64,000 nt of DNA from Delphinus delphis (GCF_949987515.2 NC_082684.1:44730006-44794005), one strand, 5' to 3'; shown: positions 10,568-21,988, counted from the first letter of the stretch. Notes: generated by a model from the sequence alone, not told the origin. Numbers and translations are program-made.

Positions 10568-11127
10568 TCTAGTATGTTAGCCACTGGCCACATGTGGCTA
10601 TTAAACACCTGAAATGTGACTAGTCTGCACTGGGATATGCTGTAAGTGTAAAATACACACCAGAGTTTAAGGATTTAATACAACAACAACAAAAAAGGTA
10701 AAACTATCTCATTAACTTTTTTGATTGCATGTTGGAATGATAATATTTTGGATATATTTTGGGGTAAAATATATTATTGAAATTAGTTTTACCTGTGTCT
10801 TTTTACTTTTTTTAAAAAAGTGATTACTAGGGCTTCCCTGGTGGCGCAGTGGTTGGGAGTCCGCCTGCCGACGCAGGGGACGCGGGTTCGTGCCCCGGTC
10901 CAGGAAGATCCCACATGCCGCGGAGCGGCTGGGCCCGTGAGCCATGGCCGCTGAGCCTGCGCGTCCAGAGCCTGTGCTCCGCAACGGGAGAGGCCACAAC
11001 AGTGAGAGGCCCGCGTACGGCAAAAAAAAAAAAAAAAAAAAAAAAAAATGTGATTACTAAAAACCTTAAAATTACATATGTGACTGGCATTTGTGGTTCA
11101 CATTACGTTTCTGCTGGACAGTGCTAG
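10568..11127. mobile_element. hAT-like non-autonomous element (MER3-like) split by a SINE
   Basis: The left part contains 'tagccactggccacatgtgg' and 'cacctgaaatgtgactag'; the right part ends with 'ctgctggacagtgctag'. Both match a mammalian non-autonomous DNA element whose ends read 'cagcgctgtccaat'. The CHR-type SINE at 10830-11049 interrupts it. The left terminus appears replaced or lost beside the LTR-like block. The name is from memory. Confidence 0.5.
10830..11049 (+). mobile_element. CHR-type SINE (young, full length)
   Basis: The full body ends in an A run of about 27 bases. The target duplication 'gtgattacta' is perfect at 10820-10829 and 11050-11059. A long pure tail and intact duplications mark a young insertion. 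Confidence 0.96.
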
Positions 11128-11243
11128 CATACATCTGCCTCTAGGAAACTGAGAAACTCAAAATACCTTGGAAAAGTTGACTGGAATTTTTGTAGTGTGG
11201 AAAACTCCTGCTTTACTGACAGAGAGACTCATTATAGCTATGT

Positions 11244-11309
11244 GCTCCAGTTATCATTCCTCAAACAGGCCCCTTAGCAAATAGGTGCTCTTTTTTCTGG
11301 CCTGGACCA
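11244..11309. repeat. 66-bp exact duplicate, copy 1
   Basis: The segment from 'gctccagttatc' to 'cctggacca' recurs without mismatch at 13425-13490. The surroundings here ('cattcctcaaacagg', then 'ctggcctggaccaaatctca') loosely follow an old L2 3' region, so this copy is more likely the source. Confidence 0.95.
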
Positions 11310-12110
11310 AATCTCACCCTTCATTGACTAGCATTCCAAATTTAGCTTAGCTGAAGTTCAGAAAAAGAGGTGTTACTGTTAAGTTATTGGGCTGAGTTGT
11401 AGCAAAGTAACAGAAGGGGTAGGGCAGTAACGCCCAGCGCCTTGCTGCTGTGATGTACATGGCCAGGGATGCTCTAAATCACAACATATGATTTATTTTT
11501 AAGCCCCTTGTATTGATTGTGCTGGACCCCAAATATCAACAGCCTTCTCCTAAAACTAATTAATACAAGGTGAAAAAGCAACAACTGATCATTTTGTCCC
11601 CAAAATTGAAACCAGGAGGCCGAAAGCATATCACACTAAATAAAGCAGAGTTAACAGCAATTCCACATACTCAAGAAAAAAAAAAAAGAAAGAAAAAAAA
11701 GAAGTGCTATCTTTGGAGGCAAAACTCTGTGGTCCAAATAATGTTTCTCTGGTTTTTAATTGAAATGCCCTATTAGATGCTAATTTTGCAGTTTGCTGCT
11801 ATTACTGCTCAGGAATGAAACACAGCCAAGGAATTCAGCTTCACTATAAACAAGGCAACAGCTTGCTCTCTAAGTGTTAGAAACAGCTAGTGTGCATTAG
11901 CAATAAGCCAGAAAAATCTCCTAAAGTAAGAACAGAAGGATGCAGTTTTTGGATATTGACCATTTATAGACCATCCTACTTAGGTAAGGCTTCCACCCCA
12001 GTATGACCTCAGCACCTTGCCCAGAAGAGTCCCCATCTCAGGGAAAGCTGGGCTCTGCTGCTTTAAGTTTCCTGAAAGAAAAAGAAATACTCATTTCAAT
12101 CTTACCAATA
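11310..12110. other. Unassigned sequence with an A-rich run
   Basis: Nothing was assigned except an A-rich low-complexity run at about 11676-11703 (A runs broken by single G). The short open frames look random. Confidence 0.4.
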
Positions 12111-12114
12111 AATA

Positions 12115-12265
12115 ATAATAATAGCCTCCAATTATTACTGTGAGTCAGGTATTGGGCTAGGAATTATACATGTACCAACCAGGTTTTACAGCAAATCTTC
12201 AAAGTTGATAAAGATTAGATCTCCATTTTGTAGATAAGGAAATGAAGCTCAGAGACATTGATTTA
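12115..12265 (-). mobile_element. MIR SINE fragment
   Basis: The words 'gtgagtcaggtattgggcta', 'ctccattttgtagataagg' and 'aaatgaagctcagagaca' are the reverse complement of MIR. The copy is old. Confidence 0.75.
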
Positions 12266-12279
12266 TCATTCAGAAATGG

Positions 12280-12650
12280 CTTGGTTGCAAATAATAGAAC
12301 ACCTGACAACTGGTGGCTTAATGCAAGTTGGAGTTTACTTGGTCTATGCAAAAAGTTGTTGAAGGGAGGCCACCTAGGGTTGCTGCATTGGCTCAAAGAC
12401 CCAGCTTTTTGTGTCTTTCCACTCCGCCATTCAGAGTGTGTTGGCTTTCGTCCTTGGGTTCGTCATTGCCACGTGGCTGCTAGACCTCTAGCAGGAAGAG
12501 GGGAGGAGGATTGAGAGGCGAAGGACCCTGCCAGCTGCAGCTGCCCTTCTTAATTAAAAACTTTCCCCAGAATCATATCCGGCATCTCATTGGCCAGAGC
12601 ATGTTTCATGGCTACCTCTGTCTGCCGGGAAAGCCAGGAAACAGTATCAG
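12280..12650 (+). mobile_element. Ancient interspersed repeat, family not named
   Basis: The order 'ggttgcaaataatagaacac', 'ggtggcttaatgcaag' and 'ctcattggccagagcatg' matches an old mammalian repeat type I have seen widely, with 'attggcc' blocks near its end. A related block may occur near 52.65-52.85 kb. I cannot assign the class with certainty. Confidence 0.45.
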
Positions 12651-12654
12651 TATT

Positions 12655-13424
12655 TTTATCTGAACAATGAACTGTAAAGCTGGATTCTTTTAGCAAAGAA
12701 TAAGAAGAGACGGATTAGACAAGAAATTTTAGCATCTATCACTTTGGGGTTGGATTCCAGGGTTATCTGATTCCAAAACCCATGCTCATGTCTTAAGTGC
12801 TTTGCAGCCTCCTGAGGACCTTATCTTATTTATCACATTCCCACACTGATGGGCATAAGTAGGCACACAGGTTTTTTGACTTAAGGCACCATGTTGAAAT
12901 CCCACCAGAGAAGGTTTAGTATCCCACCTTCCTTATAACCCTCCTTGGATGTTGGTGATCGCAGCACAATTGGCTGCAGTTCAGTTGTGCAATATTAAAA
13001 TAGTCTCTGTTTAGAGAAATTTTTTTTAAAGACAGAATGCTAAGTGATTTTTTTTTTTAAGGTTTGGAGACCACCTACATGAAAAGATTCTCCCAACAGC
13101 TAGATACAGAAAACAATTCCAAAACTAATTATTTTCCCTATTCTATCTAAGCTTTTACTAATGTGTTTTTAGTCCCAAAGAGCTGCCTCAAATCCTTTGT
13201 CTTTGGGTAGCAAGTTATTGAAACTAAGCTTCACGTTTTTGGTAAAAGAACATTTTCTTCTTAGCAGACATGGGATGCTGTAGATAAAATGAGGACTATT
13301 TTAGTAATTGGAAAACAAGTGGGTGATATGTGTGAGGCTGTGTATACAAACACGTGGACACAAAAGCTGTGGAGGAAAGATTTTTCAGGGACAGAAGATG
13401 ATGAGTTAGACTCTGGATTGCAGA
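12655..13424. other. Unassigned sequence
   Basis: No feature was recognised in this stretch up to the second copy of the 66-bp duplicate. Confidence 0.4.
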
Positions 13425-13490
13425 GCTCCAGTTATCATTCCTCAAACAGGCCCCTTAGCAAATAGGTGCTCTTTTTTCTGGCCTGGACCA
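13425..13490. repeat. 66-bp exact duplicate, copy 2
   Basis: This is identical over all 66 bases to 11244-11309, in the same orientation and about 2.2 kb away. Flanks differ completely ('ttgcaga' on the left and 'ggaacggg' on the right, against 'gctatgt' and 'aatctca' at copy 1). Sharp edges and no poly(A) argue against retroposition. Confidence 0.95.
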
Positions 13491-13897
13491 GGAACGGGAG
13501 AAGCCATCATAAACATGACTTTCTTCTAGGCCAGCAACAGAATCCATTATAGGGAAACTCACAGATTTGTCAGACCTTCTGGGGCAGTCCCAATTTTAAA
13601 CATTCTGTCCTGTTGCAGATCAGATATTTGATGGTGTGTCCTGATCAGCCGGTCATGTGTGAAATATGGCCCCTTAGCTACTGGTGAGCATTGGGACATT
13701 TTCAATTAAAATGATCCTGAACCTCTTTAAGCTGTCTGTGAGGGATTCAAAGTTTGGCCATTCCCTCTTCTTTGTTCTTTACTCTTTTCCTTTTGTTGTA
13801 ATAAGTTGCCAAGTGTAAAAGTCAAATTTTCACGCCAGGGCAATTCTGCAGGTCAGACCACAGAGTTTGCTGTGGCCACAGTGCCAGTCAGTCTTTT

Positions 13898-14243
13898 TAT
13901 TTTTAAACATGTATTTATTTATAAATTTATTTATTTACTTTTGTTTGCATTGGGTTTTTGTTGCTGCGCATGGCAGGCTCTCTCTAGTTGTGGCGAGCGG
14001 GTGCTGCTCTTCGTTGCAGTGCACGGGCTTCTCATTGTGGTGGCTTCTCTTGTTGTAGAGCATGGACTCTAGGAGTGAGGGCTTCAGTAGCTGCGGTACG
14101 TGGGCTCAGTAGTTGTGGTGCACGGGCTTAGTTGCTCCGTGGCATGTGGGATCTTCCCCCATTCAAGGCTGGACCAGGACTTGAACCCGTGTGCCCTACA
14201 TTAGCAGGCGGATTCTTAACCACTGCGCCACCAGGGAAGTCCC
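13898..14243 (-). mobile_element. CHR-type SINE, long subfamily
   Basis: The (TTTA)-rich end, then 'cattgggtttttgttgctgc', 'agttgtggtgcacgggctta' and finally 'gcgccaccagggaagtccc' are the reverse complement of the long CHR form. Degenerate flanks 'gtctttttattt' and 'atctttttaaat' may be a decayed target duplication. Confidence 0.9.
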
Positions 14244-14249
14244 AGGCAA

Positions 14250-14815
14250 TCTTTTTAAATGGAGGCTCTTTTTGGCGTTCCTAATGATCAGCAAACAAAC
14301 TCACAAAATCCATTTCCTCTGAAGTCATCGTACCTGGTTACAGATATGCTGATCAAATGGATGTAGTCATAGCTTCTCCCACGAATAAAATAAGCAAAAA
14401 ATAAATAAAAGAATTATTTTACTTTTTATGTGTTAACACTTGATGAAATGTTTGAATTTTATCACATAAATGTCATACGTTTAATGCAAATCTATGGGCT
14501 ACGTGGCTATTAACTAGAAGTATTACCACCATTCTAAGACTTTAATTATTATACTAATTTATGCTCACAGGTCAACTATATTCATTGGAGATTTGCTTCT
14601 GATTTCATGCACACTATGGTATTTTATATTGACAAATGCCCACATGATCTTCATATAGGGCACGGGGAATGCCATTTTACTTATTTTATGATAAGACAAT
14701 AAAATTTTATTCCAGTTTTTTGTTTTACTTTGTTTTGTTTCATTTTTCCCTTCCCCTCTCTCCCAGAGACCCCCAAATCTCTGACATTCTGGAAATTTGA
14801 TATTTTAACACGCAC
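14250..14815. other. Unassigned AT-rich sequence
   Basis: No repeat or gene was recognised. 'ttttgttttactttgttttg' near 14717 is simple T-rich sequence. Confidence 0.4.
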
Positions 14816-14819
14816 ATTT

Positions 14820-15420
14820 TAAAAGGTACTACGGTGATCGAGGCTTTCTTTCCAAGGGTCTGCTGAAAATTACAACGGACAAGCCTAAAAACAGCAATTA
14901 ATCAGCGCTTTGTCTCATCTTCTGGCTCATCAGTTCCAAATTTTCAGTCCAACTAATAGCGGTTTGGGATGTTTCTTTAAGGTGGCATATAGCTAACGGT
15001 TTCTGGAGACTCTCTCTCTAGTCAGAACGACACCATCTCAGCACACCCTCATCCATAATCGGAGGGTGGGCTCAAATGGGGCTAGACTGTGAAATGCTTT
15101 CATTTCCTATTGACTGGTTGTATACTTCCCTTGTGTTAATCCCTTGTTAATGGACACTTTCTTTGAGCCAGCTGAGATCGGGGTTGTGTTGTCTTTGTGA
15201 TTCCAGCAGATTTTATTACTTGGATATCTTTGTTTTCATTATTTTTGAGATTTGGGGATTTTGTCTGTTTCATTGATATTGATTCTCTCAGTTAGAGATG
15301 GCCCGGCCTCCTACTGTTTTTGTTTGTGTTTGATCTACAAACAGTGGGAGGGAATCCTTAGGCTGCAAATGCTTTAGTTCTGTGCTTCCGCTGGGAAAGA
15401 CGTGGTAAGAGCCATTAGCA
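14820..15420. promoter_or_regulatory. Candidate conserved non-coding element
   Basis: This is a non-repetitive block with retained CpGs ('ctacggtgatcgaggc', 'tcagaacgacacc', 'taatcggaggg') and a homeodomain-like 'gcaattaatcagcgc' near 14893. No coding frame stands out. The call rests on composition and motif content alone. Confidence 0.25.
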
Positions 15421-15609
15421 GATTTCTCAACTGAAAACAGATGAATGTGGCTTTATACCTAGAAGGGGGACTTATATTTTGTCATTTAAATGACCTCAGG
15501 TCCTTGCTCTGGGGCACTCATTTTAGAGGACAATGTACAATTTTGAAGAGCTCTGACAATCACTTTCTGAGAAATCCAAAGAAAAATACTATGATTCCTT
15601 TATTTATTT

Positions 15610-15725
15610 GCTCTGCCTCTTCCTAGCTGTGTGACTTTGGGCAAGTCATTTTACTTCTCTGGGCCTCAGTTTCTTATCTTTAAAATGAAGGTACTAGACC
15701 AGATGATCTTTAAGTTCTTTCTCCC
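15610..15725 (+). mobile_element. MIR SINE fragment
   Basis: 'cctagctgtgtgactttggg', 'caagtcattttacttctctg' and 'ggcctcagtttcttatcttt' form a well-preserved MIR core. Confidence 0.88.
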
Positions 15726-15744
15726 CTTGATTAATAGATGGAGA

Positions 15745-15900
15745 AGAAGTAACATTTCTTGAGCTGTTACTTAATGCTCAGGTATTTAAATATCTTATTT
15801 CAATGATGTACAGTTATTTCACTTTGTAACAACCCAGTGTGTAAGGATCATGATTTTGCAGATGAAATAATGGAGTTAAAATGTAGGTACATGGTCTATC
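15745..15900 (-). mobile_element. MIR SINE fragment
   Basis: 'gagctgttacttaatgctca', 'ttgtaacaacccagtgtgta' and 'gattttgcagatgaaataat' follow the reverse complement of the MIR 3' half. Together with the neighbouring plus-strand MIR this forms an old inverted pair. Confidence 0.6.
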
Positions 15901-15904
15901 ACCT

Positions 15905-17107
15905 ATCTATGCTGAGATAGAGTTGGCTTCATGACTGCTTAGTATGGAAAAACGTACATTCTCTCCCCATTAAGATTATAAGGTGTTAGAGAGAGAGACC
16001 ACACCTGCCGAACACTTACTTCAGGGCTTGGTTTCAAATACGTGGCTGTTAAATTAGGTTACTTAGTAGTTTATATGCAAGCTAAGGGGTCATGACATTG
16101 AAAATGCACTAGCTGTGTAGTTGCAACCAGGTTGACTTCAGATGACAGTTGCACGATCTCTGATTCCCCTCCACTGGGGAGTCTAGCTGTTTACCACCTT
16201 GTCATCCAACTAATAGCCAGAAAGATGCCACTTTCTGCTCAGGATCCCTTTTCAGGCAACCTATCCTTTCACTTATGTGCCTGTTAAGAAAGATTAAGAA
16301 TTGACTTAAAAAAGAAGTAAAATCTTTACAAAAAATGCTTATTAAGTACCAACGTTAGTAAGGATTTCTTAAAAAATGGAAACATGTTGGCTAATGTATT
16401 TTATAATTGCACAATTAAAAGTAATCTAAATTGGCTAGAGATTTTACAATAGTTGTAATAAAAATGCTATCTCAGAAAGAAGTGTGCTTTGAGCTTCCCC
16501 CTTCATTGTCAATAGCAGTCTGGATTGGACATCACTGTCTTTGCAGAGGGAGGACCTGGACCAGAGCCTTTCTCCAAGGAGGTAGAGGGAATGATGGACA
16601 GGTACAGACTAAGACAAGAGAACTTAATAACTTGGATCCCTTTCAAAGTGATATTCTTTACATTTTTGTTCAAAATGTAGAAACGCCAAAGGCTTTACGT
16701 GAGAAGGTTGGAGAACACCAACTGCTGGTATCAACAATTCAGCTCTGGCCCCAAATTTCTAATTCCCACCCAGTAAAGCAAAACCCGTATGGTTAATGGA
16801 GCTCCTTCTTATAAGGCAGTTTGGAAACCATCGATTGCCCCTCATAACGTGCCCTTTGGGAGATTCATCATTTTATACATCAAGCTATTTATCTAAGAAT
16901 TCCTTCCAACCTGTTGCAATTCTTCACCTCCTTCTGTTTCTAGAGATGTTTTAGATGGTTGTGAGCACGTTTTGCTGAGCTTCCCTTTATCCAGCTCGTG
17001 GCCCCAGTGAGGGGTTTTTTTGCCCTTGTGCTCCCAACTATCCTTCCGTGGACTGACTTGTTAGGAGGCTTAAAGAATCTACCACTGGAATTTCTCAGAT
17101 GATGGTG
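15905..17107. other. Unassigned sequence with an L2-like fragment
   Basis: The words 'attataaggtgttagagaga' to 'cacctgccgaacac' near 15975 loosely recall the L2 3' end. An open frame of 121 codons lies at 16431-16796 (+) but shows no recognisable domain. Confidence 0.35.
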
Positions 17108-17290
17108 TCTCTACAGCAGTCATGCTCAACCCACAACAGAATCCCCTTCAGGAACTTAAAATAATCCCCAATGCCTAGGCTTCACCCCCAGACCAGTAGC
17201 TCAGAATCTCTGGACTTGAGACCTGGCAGGAGTACTTTTTAAAGCTCCCCAGGTGATTCCAATGTGCAGCCAAGGTTGAAAACCAGGGCT
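17108..17290 (+). mobile_element. MER5-like hAT miniature transposon
   Basis: The order 'catgctcaaccc', 'ccaatgcctaggcttcaccc', 'cagaatctctgg', 'aaagctccccaggtgattcc' and 'aaggttgaaaacca' matches MER5-class elements end to end. Confidence 0.8.
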
Positions 17291-17349
17291 TTGGAAGGAC
17301 GGCACTCTTACCTGGAATTTGCAATATATTCATTTGGGTATATTTATCA

Positions 17350-17702
17350 GGAATTGACTGTTGAACAACATGGGAGTTAGGGGTGTTGACCCTCCCCACA
17401 GGCTAAAATCTGCGTGTAACTTTACAGGTGGTCCTCAGTATCCATGGTTACGTGTACACAGATTCAACCACCTTTGTACTGTAAGAAGTATTTCTTTAAA
17501 AAAAATTTTTTTTGGCCACGACGGGTGACCTGCGGGATCTTAGTTCCCCGACCAGGAATTGAACCTGGGCCCCCTGCAGTGGAAGCGTGGAGTCCCAACC
17601 ACTGGACTGCCAGGGAAGTCCTTGTAAGAAGTATTTATTGAAAAAGATCCACATGTAAGTGGACCCCTGCATTTCAAACCCGTGTTATTCAATGGTCAAC
17701 CA
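17350..17702 (+). mobile_element. Tigger-type (MER2-like) MITE split by a SINE
   Basis: The left end reads 'ttgactgttgaacaacatgg'. The right end reads 'cgtgttattcaatggtcaac', which is its approximate inverted repeat. Inside are 'ggtcctcagtatccatgg' and 'aagtggacccctgca'. This is the form of a non-autonomous Tigger2/MER2-type element. A short CHR-type SINE has entered at 17494-17623. Confidence 0.75.
17494..17623 (-). mobile_element. CHR-type SINE, short subfamily
   Basis: 'ggccacgacgggtgacctgc', 'ccgaccaggaattgaacctg' and 'ctgccagggaagtcc' are the reverse complement of the short CHR form. The target duplication 'gtaagaagtattt' is perfect at 17481-17493 and 17624-17636. Confidence 0.92.
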
Positions 17703-17704
17703 TA

Positions 17705-18095
17705 TTCATCTTGTTATCAGCTGTTGAAAATTTTGTCTAATTCATCTGCTGGTCTGCAGAGGTCTGAAGAAATAGATTTTTCCCTTTTTGAAAAGAGGAG
17801 TGGGGTGGAGCCTGAGAAACCAGGGTGTCACTAACCACAGCAAACCTTGTGCTTGTAGTGATGCTGTCTCTGTGCTCACTGAAGCTACAAAGATAACTAT
17901 TTGTCTAACCCTGCCCTGGAGAAGAAATTAGGGGAAAGGTGCCTTGTGGAGAGCAAGGTCTGGGAAAGGAGATGTGGGCACGGGCAGAAGAGGGCTCTGA
18001 GTCAAGGATTCCACCTAGATGCTGCCTTGGAAAGGAGACTCAGATTGGCCCACACCACATCCACTCCTCCCCCACCCCAGGACCTCAAGCTTCCT
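17705..18095. other. Unassigned sequence
   Basis: No repeat or exon was recognised between the MITE and the TG tract. Confidence 0.4.
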
Positions 18096-18096
18096 T

Positions 18097-18126
18097 GTGT
18101 GTGTGTGTATGTGTGTGTGTGTGTAT
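18097..18126. repeat. (TG)n microsatellite
   Basis: About 28 bases of TG/GT with one TA interruption, followed by 'tatttatttaac'. Confidence 0.93.
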
Positions 18127-18226
18127 TTATTTAACATATATAATACATATAGAAATGCATATTTATGAGACAATCATGTAAATTTGAACCCTGAAAAATT
18201 TAAGAGTAATTGTTAATTAAAAAAAA

Positions 18227-18433
18227 TTTTTTTTTTTTTTGCAGTACGCGGGCCTCTCACTGTTGTGGCCTCTCCCGTTGCGGAGCACAGGCTCCGGATA
18301 CACAGGCTCAGCGGCCATGGCTCACGGGCCCAGCCGCTCTGCGGCATGTGGGATCCTCCCAGACCAGGGCACGAACCCGTGTCCCCTGCATTGGCAGGCA
18401 GACTCTCATCCACTGTGCCACCAGGAAAGCCCC
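18227..18433 (-). mobile_element. CHR-type SINE (young)
   Basis: A poly(T) start, then 'gcagtacgcgggcctctcac', and the end 'gccaccaggaaagcccc' match the young subfamily in reverse. It abuts the 3' end of a minus-strand L1, so it probably inserted at or near that L1's tail. Confidence 0.95.
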
Positions 18434-18978
18434 CCAATTTTTATTTTATATCAGCGTAGTTTATTACCAATGTTAGTTTCAGGTGTACAGAAAAGCGATT
18501 CAGTTATACATATACATGTATCTATTCTTTTTCAAATTATTTTCCTATTTAGGTTATTACAGAATACTGAGCAGAGTTCCCTGTGCTATACAGTAGGTCC
18601 TTGTTGGTTACCTATTTTAAATATAGCAGTGTGTACATTGTCAGTCCTAAACTCCCAATCTATCCCTCCCACCCACACTTCCCCCCGGTAACCCTGAATT
18701 CATTCTCTAAGTCTGTGAGTCTATTTCTGTTTTGTAAATTCTGTTTTGTAAGTTCATTTGCATCATTTTTTTTTAGATTCTGCATATAAGTGATATCATG
18801 ATATTTGTCTTTCTCTGTCTGACTTACTTCACTTAGTAGGATAATCTCCAGGTCCATCCACGTTGCTGCAAATGGCATTATTTCATTCTTTTTAATGACT
18901 GAGTAATATTCGGTTGTATATATGTATCACATCCTCTTTATCTATTCATCTGTCGATGGACACTTAGGTTGTCAAGCT
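18434..18978 (-). mobile_element. 5'-truncated L1 3' end
   Basis: 'aatgttagtttcaggtgtac', 'attcagttatacatatacat', 'gctatacagtaggtccttgt' and 'ttcacttagtaggataatct' are the reverse complement of a cetartiodactyl L1 3' region. It stops at 'ggacacttaggttgtc', inside the L1 body, so it is 5'-truncated. The same subfamily's tail recurs at 41.0 kb and 59.0 kb. Confidence 0.92.
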
Positions 18979-19229
18979 TCCTTTTCATGGAAATAACTGC
19001 CCATTATCCTATTCCGGGACTTTTCCATTCCTCTGCCCTACTTGGTCTGGATCACATTCCACCCTTAGATAGCCACTTAGTCTATCATTTATTAAATACT
19101 GAGTATGTACTCTACTGGGCCCTACTGGGCAGTGGTTTCCTTACTACAGTATCAGAATTCCTGGTGGAATATGTTTTAAAATATATATTTCTACTCTAGC
19201 TCTTTTCTTGATTAAAAATGAAGATTTCT

Positions 19230-19345
19230 GTCACTCACCCCAGTATATTTGATTCAGTAGAGCTGGATAGGGGGTGGATATCTGCATTTTTAAACATGCT
19301 CCCATGTGATTCTGTTGTAGGTGCTATGAGAAATCCCGTTTGAGA
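19230..19345 (+). mobile_element. MER5-like fragment
   Basis: 'gattcagtagagctggatag', 'tatctgcatttttaaacatg' and 'gtgattctgttgtaggtgct' match the 3' two-thirds of a MER5A-type element. Confidence 0.65.
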
Positions 19346-19349
19346 TGCT

Positions 19350-20190
19350 GTCACAGAAGATATAGAGAGGAGTCACGTGTAGTCCCTAACCTTGAGGAGA
19401 ACGACAGCAACAGATGGGAGCCAGAGCTCAGGACCAAGGCACAGGGCTCCCAGCCCAGGAGCAGTAGGGGTGGTCCATCCTGTGCTCAACTCACCACACT
19501 TGAACTCTGTCCTCTTACCTAGGAAAGTCTCATGTGGACGAGCCAGTCTTGCCAGAGGGTTGACCTAAGACCAGGGCAAGATCATGACTTACTGTTCCCC
19601 AAACTAGTCACATTCTAGGCACCTTGGTGCTTGGTTTCTCCTGTCTAATCCTTTTTTGCTTGTCTGGAGAATCCCATCAATTCTTCAACATTCAATTAGT
19701 AAGTCATCCTCTGGGTAAAGTCTTTCCTCATCCTTCCAAAGCCCAGTTGGTACATCCTGTTGGCTCTCCTGGTGTTTTGTGCTTGCCTCTGTGTGTTTGT
19801 CTCTGTGTCTCATTATGTCACACTGTGTCTCACTGTGACCTCCAGAACATGTGGTGCTTGTCCGTCTCAGTATTAGCAGCGCTTCAGCAGGGACTGGCAC
19901 ATGGCAGGTACTCAAGAAATCTTTATCGAGTGGAGTCCTGAGGGCAGGAACAGGCAACCACTGGACCCCTCCATACAATGGGAGTGAACCTCCTGAGCAG
20001 TGAGAGATGAGAAGACACTCCCCCACCTCCAGTATAAGTGCTCATAATCCTACCCCCAGCTCCAGGAATGGTGAGGAACCACGGGATGTGAGCATCCCAC
20101 TATAAGGACCCCTGCATCCACCGTGCTGATGGACGCAGCTCCGCCAGAGCTCACAGTTCCAACAAGCAAAGAATGCGTGTGTAACAGATA
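19350..20190. other. Unassigned sequence with an L2-like 3' end
   Basis: 'cagggactggcacatggcag' followed by 'gtactcaagaaatctttat' at about 19888-19926 recalls the L2 3' end (plus strand). The rest is unassigned. Opposite-strand open frames of 105 and 113 codons overlap near 19.65-20.0 kb, without recognisable motifs. Confidence 0.4.
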
Positions 20191-20405
20191 GGAATAGCTA
20201 ACACATAGTGCTTCCTGTGTGCCTGGCCCGCCTCTAAGCACTTACACTAGTAATTCACACATGGGTCCTACTTAACAGGTGAGACCAAGGCACAGAGTGC
20301 TTAGTTAACTTGCCCAAGGGCATATAGCTTGAAGTGGCAGAACTGCGATTCAAACTCATGCGACCTGAATCCAGAGTCTATGTTTTAACCACCACGCTCT
20401 AGTGG
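20191..20405 (-). mobile_element. MIR SINE, nearly full length
   Basis: From 'ggaatagctaacacatagtg' through 'cttgcccaagggcatatagc', 'gtggcagaactgcgattcaa' to 'gttttaaccaccacgctcta' the order is MIR in reverse, reaching the tRNA-like head. Confidence 0.88.
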
Positions 20406-20409
20406 TTCT

Positions 20410-21300
20410 CTCTAAATACTAGTAAGTGTTCATTTTATGGCAGAAGAATTGGGGGGAGAAGCTCATCACTTGTGGGGGACTCAGGGTTTCCATTTTATTA
20501 CGCTTTCATATCACTGGAAATCATTTAATCCCATTTGTTAATCCATTTGTGGCAAACACTCTTCATCATCTTCAGGTATTTAACGCCACTCCCAAATCTA
20601 TATTAATTCACTAAGTTGAGAGTTTCAGAATTCAACATTTTTGCTTAACCTCTTTAGCTGGTACGTAGGAAAGCAAATTAACCATGCAGAATCCTTTCCA
20701 GTACTTCATATGATTTTATAGAATAAATTATTTTAGTTATTTAAGCTTAAATAATTTTCAATGGTAATTGCCTAATGCTCTCCACTGAGCTTGCTTTTTT
20801 ACTCTTTTCATTGCTTCAAGGTATTCACTAAAAAGGATTTAAAATTATTGCTTAGAATGCTCTTTCCCTCGACCAAGAGTACAGGGCATTCTACATTCAA
20901 CACCCTGTTAACTCACCTTTTCCATTTAACTTTTCAGAAAAGTTACCCCATGCTTAATATTAGCAAGCAGTTGAATAAAGAAAAAAAGCTGAGATGTTGA
21001 TGATTTTTAGGAATCAATGCAAGTGAGCTCAGATAGAACTGGCAGGGGCACAACTCAGTGGGAAAAGAACCCTTCAGAAAGGCAGAAAAGAGATGCTCTC
21101 TCTGAAGCACCCTTGGCTGGCAGTGGGCTAGGGGCAGAGGCATCGGAGGACGCCTGGATGGGAGACCTGGTGCCAGAGCCTGCAGCAGACAGCTGTCTCC
21201 TGCTGCCCCAAGCAGGGGAACTCTTCTTCCTCAGCAATCACAGAATCAGAGGTTTAGAGCTTTTGCATTTGTCAGGAATTGTACACCGACTCTGAATCTT
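20410..21300. other. Unassigned sequence, partly L2-like
   Basis: 'gcttagaatgctctttccct' to 'ctgttaactcacctttt' near 20850-20925 recalls the L2 3' region. The remainder is unassigned. Confidence 0.35.
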
Positions 21301-21307
21301 TTGTAAT

Positions 21308-21365
21308 GAATTAAGGAAGGAAAGGAGGGAGGAAGGAAGGGAAGGAGGAAAGAATTAAGGAAGAT
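21308..21365. repeat. Purine-rich (GGAA)n simple repeat
   Basis: Interrupted GGAA, GGGA and AAGG units form a purine tract on the plus strand. Confidence 0.88.
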
Positions 21366-21369
21366 GGGG

Positions 21370-21988
21370 GAATATCCCCACCAAAAACCCAAATATATAC
21401 ACTCACAGATGGCGGAAAGAAAGGGCAACCCTCCTAAATTCTACATATTATCCATAAAAACTGTACTTAACTTTTTCAATAAATAGAAATTTGCATTACT
21501 AGGTCTTCTTTCCTTTTTTAGTGTTAACAGATAAGGCATAATCGATTCTTGGTCTAGAAATTTTCTGAGGATGGGGTAGGAGGACAGGGATGGTTTGGGA
21601 CTCCCCTAAGAAGCAAAATAAAACAAAAATTGTCAAAGTGTTCTGAATTTGCCTCCTTGAATTAGCTGAAACATTTCACATCTGGTGGGGAGGTGATGGT
21701 GGTGAGAGCAGCTTTAGTGCTCTATAAACAAAATTCTAGCAAAGAAACTCAGACTGCACCCCTCCAAGGGTCCATCCACCTCAATATGTATGTATTCTTA
21801 TAGTATCAACAAGGGAATTTTGAAGGTAAGTACAAAAGTTACCTTCTCTAAAATTATCCTCACAGATTATGGTTGCTCCTTTGAGGGCAAGAATGCTATT
21901 TACCTGCAATATTTGTTCTCTTTCTTTCTCTTCTTTAAAAAAATTTTTTTAAAGACATTTTTTTAGGTTTACAACAAAATTGAGAGGA
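21370..21988. other. Unassigned sequence
   Basis: No feature was recognised before the next SINE. Confidence 0.4.

Noticed and set aside
16431..16796. 121-codon plus-strand open frame
   Set aside because: No motif or family recognised and no gene context; isolated frames of this length are expected in 64 kb on six frames.
18239..18691. 150-codon plus-strand open frame
   Set aside because: It lies across a SINE and an antisense L1 tail and has no independent coding signal.
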